56,941 nt of DNA from Aquidulcibacter paucihalophilus. Its GTDB lineage: Bacteria; Pseudomonadota; Alphaproteobacteria; Caulobacterales; Aquidulcibacteraceae. The position numbers and the translations under genes were made by a program. The stretch lies in assembly GCF_002105465.1 (NCBI RefSeq), contig NZ_NCSQ01000041.1, forward strand, positions 1 to 56,941, read 5' to 3'. Below the pieces are notes generated by a model. The model was given only the letters and a program-made list of their open reading frames with translations, was not told the origin of the DNA and did no database searches. Each line of letters opens with the position of its first letter. The first letter of the stretch is position 1. Of the stretch, positions 8,616 through 18,376 are shown in pieces.

Positions 8616-9920
8616 TTAGCGATTAATGATGGGCACATAATCGCGTTGGGTGGCCCCGGTATAGAGCTGACGAGGGCGACCAATCTTTTGGGCGGGGTCG
8701 CTGTTCATCTCGTCCCATTGGGCGATCCAGCCCGTGGTGCGGGCCAGAGCAAACAGCACGGTGAACATTTCCACGGGGAAGCCCATCGCCTTCAAGGTAA
8801 TGCCCGAATAGAAGTCGATGTTGGGATAGAGCTTGCGGCTGACGAAATACTCATCATTCAGCGCGATTTTTTCAAGCTCCATGGCGACTTTCAAAAGCGG
8901 ATCGTCCTTCACGCCAACTTCGGCCAGCACTTCGTGGCAGGCCTGCTGCATCACTTTCGCGCGGGGGTCATAGTTTTTGTACACACGATGGCCAAAGCCC
9001 ATCAGACGCACACCCGAATTCTTGTCTTTCACTTGGGCAACAAAGTCAGGGATATTGTCGACATGGCCGATTTCCTTCAGCATGTTGAGGGCGGCTTCAT
9101 TGGCCCCGCCATGGGCAGGACCCCACAGACATGCGATCCCGGCCGCGATACAGGCAAAGGGGTTGGCCCCCGAAGAACCCGCCAAGCGCACGGTCGAGGT
9201 CGAGGCGTTTTGTTCGTGGTCGGCATGCAGGATGAAGATTTTCTCCATCGCTTTGGCCAGCACCGGGTTCACGACATAGTCTTCGGCAGGAACGGCAAAG
9301 CACATGCGCAGGAAGTTAGCCGCATAGCTCAATTCATTACGCGGGGTCACAAAGGGTTGACCCAACCAGTATTTATAGGCGCGTGCCGCAATGGTCGGGA
9401 TCTTGGCGATCAAGCGGTGCTGGGTGATTTTGCGCTGGACAGGGTCATCAATGTTCAAGCTGTCGTGGTAAAAGGCCGACAAGGCCCCCACGGTGCCAAC
9501 CATGACCGCCATGGGGTGCGCATCGCGACGGAAGCCTTCAAAGAAGCGGTCGAACTGGGCATGCAACATCGTGTGATAGGTGATGTCATGCTTGAACTTA
9601 TCAAACTCGCTTTGGTTTGGCAGATGGCCTTCCAACAAAAGATAAGCCACTTCCAGGAAGTTCGACCGCTCAGCCAATTGGTCAATTGGATAACCGCGAT
9701 GCAGCAAAATACCTTCGTCGCCATCGATAAAGGTGATCTGGCTTTCGCACGAAGCGGTAGAAGTAAAGCCTGGGTCGTAAGTAAAGGCACCGGTCTCTGC
9801 ATAGAGTTTGCGGATATCGATCACATCAGGGCCGGTGGCACCGCCATAAATTGGCAAGTCAATCACTTTGCCTTCGAAATCAAGTTTAGCGGTACCCTTT
9901 GGTTCTGCTTTGCTTTCCAT
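8616..9920 (-). CDS. gltA: Citrate synthase
   Basis: The enzyme condenses acetyl-CoA with oxaloacetate, the entry step of the TCA cycle. The 434-residue protein is of the long, type II (NADH-sensitive hexameric) length. It shows the [20 protein letters not shown] segment, catalytic His in [11 protein letters not shown] and [14 protein letters not shown], the C-terminal catalytic Asp region IDFYSG and the family ending near GRPRQLYTG. The ATG at 9920 follows AGAGGG at a normal distance; the in-frame ATG 42 bases upstream lacks such a site. It is followed by an intrinsic terminator. It shares its direction with gltX, which ends 51 bases upstream. Confidence 0.97.
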   Translation of the reverse strand: MESKAEPKGTAKLDFEGKVIDLPIYGGATGPDVIDIRKLYAETGAFTYDPGFTSTASCESQITFIDGDEGILLHRGYPIDQLAERSNFLEVAYLLLEGHLPNQSEFDKFKHDITYHTMLHAQFDRFFEGFRRDAHPMAVMVGTVGALSAFYHDSLNIDDPVQRKITQHRLIAKIPTIAARAYKYWLGQPFVTPRNELSYAANFLRMCFAVPAEDYVVNPVLAKAMEKIFILHADHEQNASTSTVRLAGSSGANPFACIAAGIACLWGPAHGGANEAALNMLKEIGHVDNIPDFVAQVKDKNSGVRLMGFGHRVYKNYDPRAKVMQQACHEVLAEVGVKDDPLLKVAMELEKIALNDEYFVSRKLYPNIDFYSGITLKAMGFPVEMFTVLFALARTTGWIAQWDEMNSDPAQKIGRPRQLYTGATQRDYVPIINR

Positions 9921-9971
9921 ATTTAAGCCCTCTTGTGTTTTGCTTGTAACCACAGTTTCCACGACAGAAGT

Positions 9972-11411
9972 TTACATCACGTCTCCAAGACGCGCTAAGC
10001 TTTCATCTCTGCCTAATAGCTCTAAGGCGATTGCCAAATCTGGTGCTGGAAGGCCACCCGTCAGTGCAGCGCGCAGGGGGGGACCAATTTTGCCAAAGCC
10101 AATGCCCTCTGCTGCAGCAAATTTATCCAACGTCGCTTTGATCTCGGTATGATGCCAGTCCGCAAGAGCAGCCAAGATAGGATGTAGGCGCGCGATCCGG
10201 CCGAGGGCTTCTTGCGAGAGTGTCTTTTGCACTTTCTCGTCGCGCGGCAAGGGGCGGGCGGCGAGGATGAAGCCAAATTGGTCATAAAGCTCGGGCAGGG
10301 TTTTGGCCCGGTCTTTGAGATGGGCCATCGCAATGGCAAGGTCGTGGTCCGACTGGGCTATCTCAGGCTTGCCAGCACGGGCTGCATGTTCGCGCAGAAG
10401 AGCCACCAAGCGGTGGTCATCGGCCAAACGCATGAAATGGGCGTTGACGCTGCCCATTTTGGCAAAATCCAGTCGCGAGGGGCTTTTGCCCAGCCCTTCA
10501 AGATCAAACAGCTCCAAAGCTTCTTCGGTGCTGACAATATCTAAATCACCCTTGGACCAGCCAAGGCGCAACAAATAGGCCCGCATGGCTTCAGGAAGAT
10601 AGCCCATGTCGCGATATTCTTCGACACCCAAAGCCCCGTGGCGCTTTGACAGCTTCTTGCCATCATCGCCATGGATCAAGGGGATGTGGGCATAGGTTGG
10701 AACCTGCCAGCCAAAAGCGTTGATCAAGGCCGTTTGGCGGGCGGCATTGGTTAAATGGTCATCGCCCCGAATGACATGGGTGACACCCATATCATGATCA
10801 TCCACCACAACGGCCAACATATAGGTTGGCGTTTGGTCTGAACGAAGGAGAATGAAATCATCAATCTCGCGACCAGCGGTTGTCACCACACCCTGAACCT
10901 TATCCTGTACGCGAATGAATTCATTCTCGCTCGGTGCCCGCAGGCGGGTCACAAAAGAGGCTCCCTGGGGCGGGGTGCCATGATCTGGGTTGCGCCACGG
11001 TGAACGGAAGGCAAGGCCTTGGGCCCGCGCGGCTTCTTTCCGGGCGGCTTCTTCGTCTTGGCTCAAATAGCAACGAAACGCTTTGCCGGAGGCTACTAAG
11101 CTTTCGGCGGCTTCTCTGTGGCGGTCTGCGCGGGCAAATTGAAACAGGGGTGGGCCATCGGCTTCTAGGCCCAGCCATGCAAGGCCATCCAGAATCGCTT
11201 GTACCGCCGCATCGGTCGAACGCTCGCGGTCGGTATCTTCGATCCGCAACAGATATTTGCCACCTGCTTTTCGTGCATAAAGCCAGTTGAATAATGCCGT
11301 CCTTGCCCCTCCAATATGGAGGTAGCCCGTTGGCGATGGCGCGAACCGCGTCACAACATGGGTGCCAGTGGCTTCGTGTGTGTGAACTGTCGTTTCGGTA
11401 GGAGCATGCAT
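9972..11411 (-). CDS. gltX: Glutamate--tRNA ligase
   Basis: This class I aminoacyl-tRNA synthetase charges tRNA-Glu (and, in organisms using GatCAB, also tRNA-Gln) with glutamate. The 479-residue protein has the HIGH-type motif RFAPSPTGYLHIGG near residue 23, the ATP-site segment VIRGDDHL, and the KMSKS-type motif KLSKRHG. The presence of gatC and gatA in the same window fits a non-discriminating GluRS, though that is inference. The ATG at 11411 overlaps the divergent comEC start, so its promoter would have to lie inside the comEC frame; a GTG at 11354, directly before TRFAPSPTG, is an alternative start. Confidence 0.95.
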   Translation of the reverse strand: MHAPTETTVHTHEATGTHVVTRFAPSPTGYLHIGGARTALFNWLYARKAGGKYLLRIEDTDRERSTDAAVQAILDGLAWLGLEADGPPLFQFARADRHREAAESLVASGKAFRCYLSQDEEAARKEAARAQGLAFRSPWRNPDHGTPPQGASFVTRLRAPSENEFIRVQDKVQGVVTTAGREIDDFILLRSDQTPTYMLAVVVDDHDMGVTHVIRGDDHLTNAARQTALINAFGWQVPTYAHIPLIHGDDGKKLSKRHGALGVEEYRDMGYLPEAMRAYLLRLGWSKGDLDIVSTEEALELFDLEGLGKSPSRLDFAKMGSVNAHFMRLADDHRLVALLREHAARAGKPEIAQSDHDLAIAMAHLKDRAKTLPELYDQFGFILAARPLPRDEKVQKTLSQEALGRIARLHPILAALADWHHTEIKATLDKFAAAEGIGFGKIGPPLRAALTGGLPAPDLAIALELLGRDESLARLGDVM

Positions 11412-13623
11412 GATGGCTTGGGCTTCTGAAAAAGAGGCAAATCACAGGACGAAACAGGCCAATCAACTTGGCCTCAGCCGCCTCATAACACGCCACCGTG
11501 AAGGTGAAAGTGATCTACGCACTTGGATGCAGGATCGGTTACAGGAAATTGCCGATCAAGACCGCGATCGGCTGGTCTTGTGGCTGCCGGTTGGCTTTGC
11601 CTGTGGCTCCGGGGCAACCTGTTCGGTTCGGGCTGATGATCCGGCCCTAGCGTGGGTTGTGTCGACGTTTCTTGCTTTGGGTCTGTGGTTCCTCTGTGTT
11701 GTGATTGCGCAGAAATCCAATCGCATCAGTGTATCTAAGGGCTTGTTTGGTCTTGGCCTTGTGGCACTGTTTGCGGCGGCCTGCTTGGGTGGTGGGGCTG
11801 CCGGTCTGTTGCGGGCCGAAGCGGCTAAAGCCCCGCGGGTTTCAGAGGTCAAAACCCCTGTGACGGTCACCGGCTTTGTCGAACAGATTGACCGTACGCA
11901 AAGGGGGGCTTGGCGCGCCAAGTTGTTGGTCGACTCGCTCTCACAGACACGCAGGGACGCGACCCCGCACTATGTGCGCATCGCCCTCGCCCAAGACGAG
12001 CCGCCAAAGCCTGGTCAAAAGGTCCGGTGCCAAGCTATTTTGAGGCCGCCCCCCGGTCCAGTGGTGCCTGGTGCCTATGACCATGCGCGGCGGGCTTGGT
12101 TTCAAGGTTTAGGCGGTGTTGGTTATGCGCTTCAACCTTGCGCGGTGATCGAGTCTGATGCGTCGGTTGCCCACTCGATCCAATTCACCCTCGCATTGTG
12201 GCGGGCGCAAGCGGCCCGCTCTATTGTCGAGGCGACACGCAGTGACGGTGGCGGGTTTTTGGCCGCTGTAACTACAGGCGATCGGGCGTGGTTGAGTGAT
12301 GCAGATGTGCAAGCGTTGCAAGCCTCGGGTCTCTCCCATGTGATTTCTGTTTCAGGGCTGCATGTCGGCTTACTTGGTGGCTTGATTTTTCTGGTGGTTT
12401 GGAAGCTGGTTGCCTTTTTTCCGGTGCTGGCTTTGCGCCTTGATGCCCGAAAGATTGCAGCCGTTTTCGCCTTAATCTTTACCGGGGCCTATTGCGTCTT
12501 CACGGGGGCAGAGGCCCCGGCCGTTCGCGCTTTCATCATGTCCGCCATCGCTTTTGGCGCAATCTTGTTGAACCGCAAGGCGATCTCGATGCGCGGTCTT
12601 GCTATCGCAGCCATCTGTGTCCTCGTCGCCCTGCCAGAAAGCGCCATCGATCCGGGCTTTCAGATGAGTTTTTTGGCAACCGCGGCTTTGGTTGCCATGT
12701 GGGAATTATGGGAGCGGCAGCGAGAAGGGAGTCCAGAGATTGGCGTGGTCCGGCGTGTGGCCATTTGGGTTGGCGGGGCTGCAGCGACCAGTGTGGTAGC
12801 GGGGCTTGCGACCGCACCTATTTCTGCAGCGACCTTTGGGCGGGTGTCGGTTTGGTCGCTACCAGCCAATTTGTTGGCCGCCCCGATCCTTGATTTTTGG
12901 GTGGCCCCTATGTCGGCGCTTGCAGCAAGCCTTGCGCCCTTTGGCCTTGATGATTGGGCTTGGCAGGCAGCGGCAGCGGGCTTGAGTATCACCTTGAAGA
13001 TCGCGCGTTGGATCGCCGAATTGCCCGGTGCCAATGCCGATATCGCCTGGACACATGCAACCGCCCCGGTGACTTTAATCTTGGCGATCTTGTGGTTGAC
13101 GCTTTGGCGATCTTGGTTGCGACTTTTGGCGGTTCTTGCCATCCTTGCTGGACTGATGATTTGGGCTTTAGGCCCCAAGCCAGTTGCTTGGATCGGGCCA
13201 GAGGGCCGGGCGATTTTAGCGACACCCCACGATGCACCCCCCAGCCTCTGTCGCACCTCAGGCGGGCGATTTGATGCGACGCGCTTGTTGGATAAAGCGG
13301 GCGTGCCCCCGGAAGAGGCCGCGCGCCTCTTGCCTGAAGGCGAACATCGGCTGAAACGGACGTGCTGGCTTGGGCAAGGCGATTGGGAAGCCCGCTATGT
13401 CTATGCAGGGCGCGGACGTGGTGTCCTTGGAATTAGCTTTAACGGCACGTCCTATGCTTTTGGCCGCGGTGATATTCCCGGTGGTGCCCTGTTGATGCGG
13501 GATGGCTGGCGGCTTTATTTCTATCCAGCTCCGCCAAGGCGAGGGCCGTGGGCCAAGCCTATCGGCGACGCGAATATGGTCGACCAAGGCGCAGAACCGC
13601 TCTTGCTAAACCACGAAGAATAA
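11410..13623 (+). CDS. comEC: ComEC/Rec2 family DNA-uptake channel protein
   Basis: The predicted inner-membrane protein would carry single-stranded DNA into the cytoplasm during natural transformation. Its 737 residues include an N-terminal hydrophobic region, an OB-like DUF4131 region (about 150-235), and the multi-helix Competence domain beginning near residue 290 with the hallmark GLSHVISVSGLHVGLLGG, then FTGAEAPAVRAFIM and further helices to about 570. The C-terminal part lacks an obvious complete metallo-beta-lactamase motif set. The ATG is preceded by TAGGAG at 5 bases, supporting this start despite overlap with the gltX start codon. No other competence genes are nearby except a TfoX N-terminal domain gene at 22816. 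Confidence 0.88.
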   Translation: MMAWASEKEANHRTKQANQLGLSRLITRHREGESDLRTWMQDRLQEIADQDRDRLVLWLPVGFACGSGATCSVRADDPALAWVVSTFLALGLWFLCVVIAQKSNRISVSKGLFGLGLVALFAAACLGGGAAGLLRAEAAKAPRVSEVKTPVTVTGFVEQIDRTQRGAWRAKLLVDSLSQTRRDATPHYVRIALAQDEPPKPGQKVRCQAILRPPPGPVVPGAYDHARRAWFQGLGGVGYALQPCAVIESDASVAHSIQFTLALWRAQAARSIVEATRSDGGGFLAAVTTGDRAWLSDADVQALQASGLSHVISVSGLHVGLLGGLIFLVVWKLVAFFPVLALRLDARKIAAVFALIFTGAYCVFTGAEAPAVRAFIMSAIAFGAILLNRKAISMRGLAIAAICVLVALPESAIDPGFQMSFLATAALVAMWELWERQREGSPEIGVVRRVAIWVGGAAATSVVAGLATAPISAATFGRVSVWSLPANLLAAPILDFWVAPMSALAASLAPFGLDDWAWQAAAAGLSITLKIARWIAELPGANADIAWTHATAPVTLILAILWLTLWRSWLRLLAVLAILAGLMIWALGPKPVAWIGPEGRAILATPHDAPPSLCRTSGGRFDATRLLDKAGVPPEEAARLLPEGEHRLKRTCWLGQGDWEARYVYAGRGRGVLGISFNGTSYAFGRGDIPGGALLMRDGWRLYFYPAPPRRGPWAKPIGDANMVDQGAEPLLLNHEE

Positions 13624-13652
13624 AGACCTGAGCGCGGTGCACTCAGGTCTTT
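13622..13652. terminator. Bidirectional terminator between comEC and the hydrolase gene
   Basis: An 11-bp perfect stem (13622-13632 with 13642-13652, arm AAAGACCTGAG) has a 9-base loop and ends in TTTT on the plus strand and a T-run on the minus strand. It lies between two convergent genes and can serve both. Confidence 0.85.
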
Positions 13653-13673
13653 TGTTGGCGTGTAGCGCGAGAT

Positions 13674-14345
13674 CTAGCGGCGCGGCGGCGGCGCAATCTT
13701 GCGCGGCTCCGCAAGGCGACGGTCGAGATAGGTGGCGGCCCGCTCCCGCAAGAGGTCCAGCTCATTGCGATAGAAATGGTCAGCGCCTTCGATCATTTCC
13801 CATTCCACCAATTCGCCCTTTTGCGTGCGGATCTTAGAAGCTGAACGCTCTAGATCGGCAGGGGGCGAGACTTGATCGTTAGAGCCATAAAACATCATGC
13901 CAGATGAAGGGCAGGGAGCTAGGAACGACAAGTCATAGTGGTTGGCCGGTGTCGCAACGGTGATGAAGCCATCAATTTCAGGTCGCCGCATCAGGAGTTG
14001 CAGTGCGATATACGAGCCGAAGGAATAGCCTGCGACCCACGTCACTGGGGCCACTGGGTTCTGGCCTTGCAGCCAATCGAGCGCACTGGCCGCGTCAGAC
14101 AATTCGCCTTGGCCATTATCAAAATTGCCTTGGCTGCGACCCACGCCGCGGAAATTGAAGCGCAACGTAGAAAAACCACGTTCGACAAACAATTTATGCA
14201 ACATGACGGTCACGCGGTCCTGCATCGACCCGCCAGCTTTGGGATGGTTGTGAAGGATCAAAGCGATCGGAGCATTTTCCGACTCTGCTTGATTGTATCG
14301 GGCTTCGAGACGCCCAGCGGCGCCGGTAAGGATAAGTTCAGCCAT
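13674..14345 (-). CDS. Alpha/beta hydrolase
   Basis: The 223-residue cytoplasmic protein has the hydrolase fold of the small CocE/dienelactone-like type. It shows an oxyanion-region segment LILHNHPKAGGSM, the RGVGRSQG loop, the nucleophile elbow GYSFGSYIAL with Ser near residue 116, an Asp region (FYGSNDQVSPPADL) and the late His (IEGADHFYRNEL). The substrate is unknown. It is divergent from the suf operon, and the IscR-type operator at 14359-14383 lies only 14 bases from its start, so it may share iron-sulfur-linked control. Confidence 0.87.
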   Translation of the reverse strand: MAELILTGAAGRLEARYNQAESENAPIALILHNHPKAGGSMQDRVTVMLHKLFVERGFSTLRFNFRGVGRSQGNFDNGQGELSDAASALDWLQGQNPVAPVTWVAGYSFGSYIALQLLMRRPEIDGFITVATPANHYDLSFLAPCPSSGMMFYGSNDQVSPPADLERSASKIRTQKGELVEWEMIEGADHFYRNELDLLRERAATYLDRRLAEPRKIAPPPRR

Positions 14346-14358
14346 GATGCTCAGTTTA

Positions 14359-14383
14359 ATTCTTGACCTATGAGGTCGGGAAT
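14359..14383. promoter_or_regulatory. IscR type-1-like operator
   Basis: A 25-base palindrome has half-sites ATTCTTGACC and GGTCGGGAAT around a 5-base centre. It fits the E. coli type-1 IscR consensus at most conserved positions (AT..S.YYGAC...GTC.RRS...AT). A TTGACC hexamer (14363-14368) inside it could be the -35 element, so bound IscR would block RNA polymerase. It sits between the divergent hydrolase and iscR genes and implies autorepression of the suf operon. Confidence 0.75.
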
Positions 14384-14497
14384 ACTAGGTCCAGTAGAAG
14401 ACCGGAACGGGCTCGTATCATAGGCCTATATCAAAAAGCCAAGATTTTCCGCAATGGCGCTGCAAAGTGTGGAAAAAGCGCTGAAAGGACTGCCGCA

Positions 14498-14974
14498 ATG
14501 GAATTGTCGACCAAGGGACGTTACGCTGTGATGGCGATGGTGGATTTGGCGCTGAATAGCCCTGAAGTAGGCTCTGGCGCGCGTTCGGTCAATTTGGGCG
14601 AAATCGCCGAACGCCAGGAGATTAGCCAGTCCTATTTGGAGCAATTGTTCGCGCGTCTGCGCCGACGCGGACTTGTTGAAAGTGCCCGTGGTCCCGGTGG
14701 TGGCTATCGCTTGGCCGCCGCACCCGAACAGATTTCCATTGGTGCCATTATGCACGCCGTTGAAGAACCCTTGAAGGTAACACGCTGCGATGCCCACACG
14801 CGTGCCGGCTGCCTCAGTGGCAACCGCCGTTGCATGACACATGATTTGTGGGACGAGCTGTCGCGTCACATTAGTCAGTTCTTAGGGGCGGTTACTTTGG
14901 CTGATGTGTTGGCGCGCCAATTGCCCGGCAAAGCAGATCAACTGGCTCACTTTAACCGCGCCGCAGCCGAATAA
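14498..14974 (+). CDS. iscR: Rrf2 family iron-sulfur regulator IscR
   Basis: This 158-residue winged-helix DNA-binding repressor starts MELSTKGRYAVMAMVDLA, with the recognition region ISQSYLEQLFARLRRRGLVES and the wing RGPGGGYRLA. Three cysteines (RCDAHTRAGC and RRCMTHDLW) are placed to ligate a [2Fe-2S] cluster. Their spacing is C-x7-C-x6-C, longer than the C-x5-C-x5-C of E. coli IscR. The ATG at 14498 is preceded by AAAGGA and starts the conserved domain; the frame is open for 45 more codons upstream but that part reads through the operator. It is the first gene of the suf operon and its stop overlaps the next start. Confidence 0.93.
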   Translation: MELSTKGRYAVMAMVDLALNSPEVGSGARSVNLGEIAERQEISQSYLEQLFARLRRRGLVESARGPGGGYRLAAAPEQISIGAIMHAVEEPLKVTRCDAHTRAGCLSGNRRCMTHDLWDELSRHISQFLGAVTLADVLARQLPGKADQLAHFNRAAAE

Positions 14975-16125
14975 TGGTTCGCCTCTACGCAGATCATAAT
15001 GCAACTTCGCCGCTTCGACCCGAAGCGCGGGATGCGATGCTGCGTGTCTTGGATCTTGGCGGCAATGCTTCTTCTGTCCATAGCGAAGGCCGCGCGGCCA
15101 AGCGTGCCTTAGAAGACGCGCGAGAAAGCTTGGCCCGCACTTTGGAATGCGGTCCGGATGCCGTGACTTTTACCAGCGGAGCTACCGAAGCCCTGCATCT
15201 TGCAATGGAGAGCGCCAAGCGCATGGGCTTTGGCCCGATCTATGTTTCAGCTGTCGAGCATGATGCAGTCTGGTCCTATGCGCAAAGATTATGGCCAGAT
15301 GCGCAAATCATCCCGGTCAATGATGGTGCACTCATTGATGTCGACTGGTTGGATCATGCGTTCAGGGTTCATGGCGGCCAACCCTTGGTTATCGCGCAAG
15401 GTGCCAATAATGAGACCGGCACCATCCAACGCATAGATGCGATTTCAACACGCGTCCGTGCTGCGGGCGGTGCATTATTGTGTGACGCAGTCCAGCTTTT
15501 GGGCAAGGTTTCTGTTGGCCAATTTGCGGGGCTTGCGGACTGGCTAGTGGTGTCTTCTCATAAGATTGGTGGACCAATGGGGGCGGGTGCTCTCGTCGCC
15601 GCTCCGGGGATTGAAGTCGTCAACAGTCGTGCTGGTGGTGGACAGGAACGGGGTGCCCGCAGTGGAACTGAAAACGTTGCTGCACTTGCAGGCTTTGCCG
15701 CTGCGGCTTCGGTTGCATGCCGCGACGAGGCGGTGTTGGCCTTTCAAGATTTAACCTCGCAAGCCCGTCATGGTTTTGAATTGGCGGTTGCCACAACGTT
15801 GCGAGATGTTGACTTTGTCAGTCACGGGGTCCGTCGCCTAAACAACACCTCGTGTGTGTTGGTCGATGGTTGGGAAGGTGCCCGCCAAGTCATGGCCATG
15901 GATTTGGCTGGGGCTGCCGTTTCGGCAGGTTCTGCTTGTTCGTCGGGTAAGGTTAAAATGTCCCGCATTCTGAAAGCGTGCGGCTATAGTGACAGAGCCG
16001 CGGCCTCGTCTATTCGCGTCAGTTTTGGCTGGTCCAGCCGCATCGAAGATGGTGCCCGCCTCGCCGAACTCTATCTACAAGCTGCAGCCCGCGCTGGCTG
16101 CGCGCTTTCCACCCAAGCCGCCTGA
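14974..16125 (+). CDS. Cysteine desulfurase, IscS/NifS-like
   Basis: This PLP enzyme takes sulfur from cysteine for iron-sulfur assembly. The 383-residue protein begins [15 protein letters not shown], has the substrate/PLP segments [12 protein letters not shown] and [11 protein letters not shown], the PLP lysine in [12 protein letters not shown], and the reactive persulfide Cys in [14 protein letters not shown]. The start ATG overlaps the iscR stop codon (TAATG). A second, SufS-type desulfurase is encoded further along the same operon, an arrangement common in Alphaproteobacteria. Confidence 0.93.
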   Translation: MVRLYADHNATSPLRPEARDAMLRVLDLGGNASSVHSEGRAAKRALEDARESLARTLECGPDAVTFTSGATEALHLAMESAKRMGFGPIYVSAVEHDAVWSYAQRLWPDAQIIPVNDGALIDVDWLDHAFRVHGGQPLVIAQGANNETGTIQRIDAISTRVRAAGGALLCDAVQLLGKVSVGQFAGLADWLVVSSHKIGGPMGAGALVAAPGIEVVNSRAGGGQERGARSGTENVAALAGFAAAASVACRDEAVLAFQDLTSQARHGFELAVATTLRDVDFVSHGVRRLNNTSCVLVDGWEGARQVMAMDLAGAAVSAGSACSSGKVKMSRILKACGYSDRAAASSIRVSFGWSSRIEDGARLAELYLQAAARAGCALSTQAA

Positions 16126-16141
16126 AAGGCACCCTAACCCA

Positions 16142-17608
16142 ATGCCCGCAGTAAAAGAAACCATCGAAACCGTTGAAAGCATTGCTGAGTATGAGCATGG
16201 CTTTGTCACCGATATCGAAATGGAAATGGCTCCCAAAGGCCTGAATACCGATATTGTGCGCTATATTTCGGCCAAAAAGGGCGAACCTGAGTGGATGTTG
16301 GAATGGCGCTTGGCGGCTTATGAGCGCTGGCTGACCATGCAAGAACCAAGTTGGGCCATGGTAAACTATCCCACCATCGACTTCCAGGATTCCTATTATT
16401 ATGCCGCGCCAAAGGCCAAGGTTGAGCTGAATAGCTTGGATGATCTCGATCCTGAGATTTTGGAAACCTATAAAAAGCTCGGCATTCCCTTGCGTGAGCA
16501 AGAGGTCTTGGCAGGGGTTAAAGGGGCGCCGCGCATTGCAGTCGATGCTGTTTTTGACAGCGTTTCGGTGGCGACCACGTTCCGGGAGGAGCTGGCAAAG
16601 TCGGGCGTGATTTTCTGCTCTATGTCTGAGGCCATCAAAGAATATCCAGACCTCGTGCGGCAGTATCTAGGTACAGTGGTGCCCGTGACGGACAATTTTT
16701 ACGCCACGCTTAATAGTGCGGTCTTTTCCGACGGCACCTTTGTCTACATCCCACCCGGTGTGCGCTGCCCGATGGAATTATCGACTTATTTTCGGATCAA
16801 TGCCGCTGATACGGGGCAGTTTGAGCGCACATTAATCATCGCCGACAAGGGGGCCTATGTCTCGTACTTGGAAGGCTGCACAGCACCGATGCGCGATGAA
16901 AATCAGCTCCATGCCGCCGTGGTTGAGTTGGTGGCCCTTGATGATGCCGAGATCAAATATTCCACCGTGCAGAACTGGTATCCAGGCGACAAAAATGGTG
17001 TAGGCGGAATCTATAATTTCGTGACCAAGCGTGCTGATTGCCGGGGTGCGCGCTCCAAGGTGAGCTGGACGCAGGTGGAGACAGGTTCTGCCGTTACATG
17101 GAAGTATCCATCCTGCATCTTGCGCGGCGATGAAAGCCAAGGGGCGTTTTACTCCATCGCCATCACCAATGGCCACCAACAAGCCGATACCGGCACAAAG
17201 ATGATCCATTTGGGGAAGAACACCCGGTCGCGCATTGTCTCCAAGGGTATTTCGGCGGGCAAAAGCAACAATACCTATCGCGGTCTGGTCAGTGCGCACG
17301 CAAAGGCCAAGGGTGCTCGCAATTTCACCCAATGCGACAGTCTTTTGATTGGCGATCAATGCGGTGCCCACACCGTGCCTTATGTGGAAGCCAAAACGCC
17401 CTACGCCACGTTCGAACATGAAGCGACGACGACCCGTTTAAGCGAGGATCAACTGTTTTATTGCCGCCAACGTGGCCTGCCAACCGAAGATGCCGTGGCG
17501 CTATTGGTCAATGGCTTTGTTCGCGAAGTTCTCCAAGAACTGCCCATGGAGTTTGCGGTAGAAGCCCAAAAGCTGGTCGCAATCAGCCTTGAGGGGAGTG
17601 TGGGGTGA
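16142..17608 (+). CDS. sufB: Fe-S cluster assembly protein SufB
   Basis: SufB is the scaffold subunit of the SufBC2D complex, on which nascent clusters form. The 488-residue protein has the expected length. Typical blocks include PEWMLEWRL near residue 50, [18 protein letters not shown], the YLEGCTAP segment with a candidate sulfur-accepting Cys, the [20 protein letters not shown] block, and the C-terminal [20 protein letters not shown] segment. The ATG at 16142 follows AAAGG; the open frame upstream overlaps the desulfurase gene and is not needed. Confidence 0.97.
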   Translation: MPAVKETIETVESIAEYEHGFVTDIEMEMAPKGLNTDIVRYISAKKGEPEWMLEWRLAAYERWLTMQEPSWAMVNYPTIDFQDSYYYAAPKAKVELNSLDDLDPEILETYKKLGIPLREQEVLAGVKGAPRIAVDAVFDSVSVATTFREELAKSGVIFCSMSEAIKEYPDLVRQYLGTVVPVTDNFYATLNSAVFSDGTFVYIPPGVRCPMELSTYFRINAADTGQFERTLIIADKGAYVSYLEGCTAPMRDENQLHAAVVELVALDDAEIKYSTVQNWYPGDKNGVGGIYNFVTKRADCRGARSKVSWTQVETGSAVTWKYPSCILRGDESQGAFYSIAITNGHQQADTGTKMIHLGKNTRSRIVSKGISAGKSNNTYRGLVSAHAKAKGARNFTQCDSLLIGDQCGAHTVPYVEAKTPYATFEHEATTTRLSEDQLFYCRQRGLPTEDAVALLVNGFVREVLQELPMEFAVEAQKLVAISLEGSVG

Positions 17609-17988
17609 CCACCATCACTGCCATCGACCATGTACAAATCGCCATCCCTGTGGGTGGCGAAACGGTCGCGCGTGCGTTTTACGCCGATCTGTTGGGACTA
17701 ACCGAAGTGCCAAAGCCTGCGTCCATGGCTGCGCGTGGTGGGGCTTGGTACCAATCGGGCGGCGTGAAGGTCCATTTGGGAGTGGAGCAAGATTTTCGCG
17801 CTAATGACAAGGCCCACGTCGCGTTTCGCGTCGCCGATGTGGCTGGCCTTGCCAACCAAGCACAAGTGCGCGGATTCAAGGTCAAACATGACGACGAACT
17901 CCCCGGCCATATTCGTGCCTTCCTCTATGATCCATTCGGCAATCGGATTGAAATCCTCAAGCCACTTGGGGAGGCAACATCATGTTAG
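17605..17988 (+). CDS. VOC family (glyoxalase-like) protein
   Basis: The 127-residue protein of the vicinal oxygen chelate fold has two beta-alpha-beta-beta-beta halves: [23 protein letters not shown] and [15 protein letters not shown], ending with the typical FYDP-like [14 protein letters not shown]. Candidate metal ligands are the His of DHVQIA, the His of KAHVAF and the Glu of RIEIL. The GTG start overlaps the sufB stop by 4 bases (GTGA), so it is translated with sufB. Its role in a suf operon is not established; it may be a passenger. The vapBC insertion begins 5 bases after its stop. Confidence 0.88.
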   Translation: MTTITAIDHVQIAIPVGGETVARAFYADLLGLTEVPKPASMAARGGAWYQSGGVKVHLGVEQDFRANDKAHVAFRVADVAGLANQAQVRGFKVKHDDELPGHIRAFLYDPFGNRIEILKPLGEATSC

Positions 17989-17993
17989 CGTTT

Positions 17994-18374
17994 TTACCAA
18001 AGGGTTTCCACGCCAAGAGCTTGGATCGCTTTGTCCGAGCTAATCAAGGTCAGTCTCTCATTGCGCGCTTGGGCCGCAATCAACCGATCCCACGGATCGC
18101 GATTGATCAAGGGCAATCGACTGGCAGCAGCAGCGTGAAATGGAGTGATCGAGAGCAACTCGATGTCGGCTTGGACCAAATGGGCAGTTATGTCGAAATC
18201 AACCGGAAGCGAGAGCTTGCCAAGCGCGAATTTGAAGTTGATCTCGTAGATGCTGGCAACGCTTGCACAGACCCGATTTGCCGGATCTTGAATCAAAGCG
18301 CGAATGGAAGGCTTAATCCTGTCCGGCATAAACAGCCCAAACAAGATCGCATTTGTATCGAGCAGATAAGCCAC
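17994..18374 (-). CDS. vapC: PIN-domain toxin, VapC type
   Basis: The 126-residue putative ribonuclease toxin starts at GTG. The PIN acidic residues are visible: DTNAILF (first Asp), IYEINFKFALGK (Glu), and RDPWDRLIAAQA (paired Asp), followed by LISSDKAI. It lies 2 bases after the antitoxin gene, the usual order of such pairs. The pair runs against the suf operon between the VOC gene and sufC. The PIN nuclease is expected to cut specific RNAs when free of antitoxin; the target is unknown. Confidence 0.9.
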   Translation of the reverse strand: MAYLLDTNAILFGLFMPDRIKPSIRALIQDPANRVCASVASIYEINFKFALGKLSLPVDFDITAHLVQADIELLSITPFHAAAASRLPLINRDPWDRLIAAQARNERLTLISSDKAIQALGVETLW

Positions 18375-18376
18375 GC

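Noticed and set aside
8646..9926. A 426-codon plus-strand open frame opposite gltA
   Set aside because: It mirrors the citrate synthase gene; the composition (many His/Gly/Gln) is that of a complementary-strand artefact.
14363..14497. A longer IscR start 45 codons upstream
   Set aside because: The added residues do not match the family, and the segment contains the operator and promoter.
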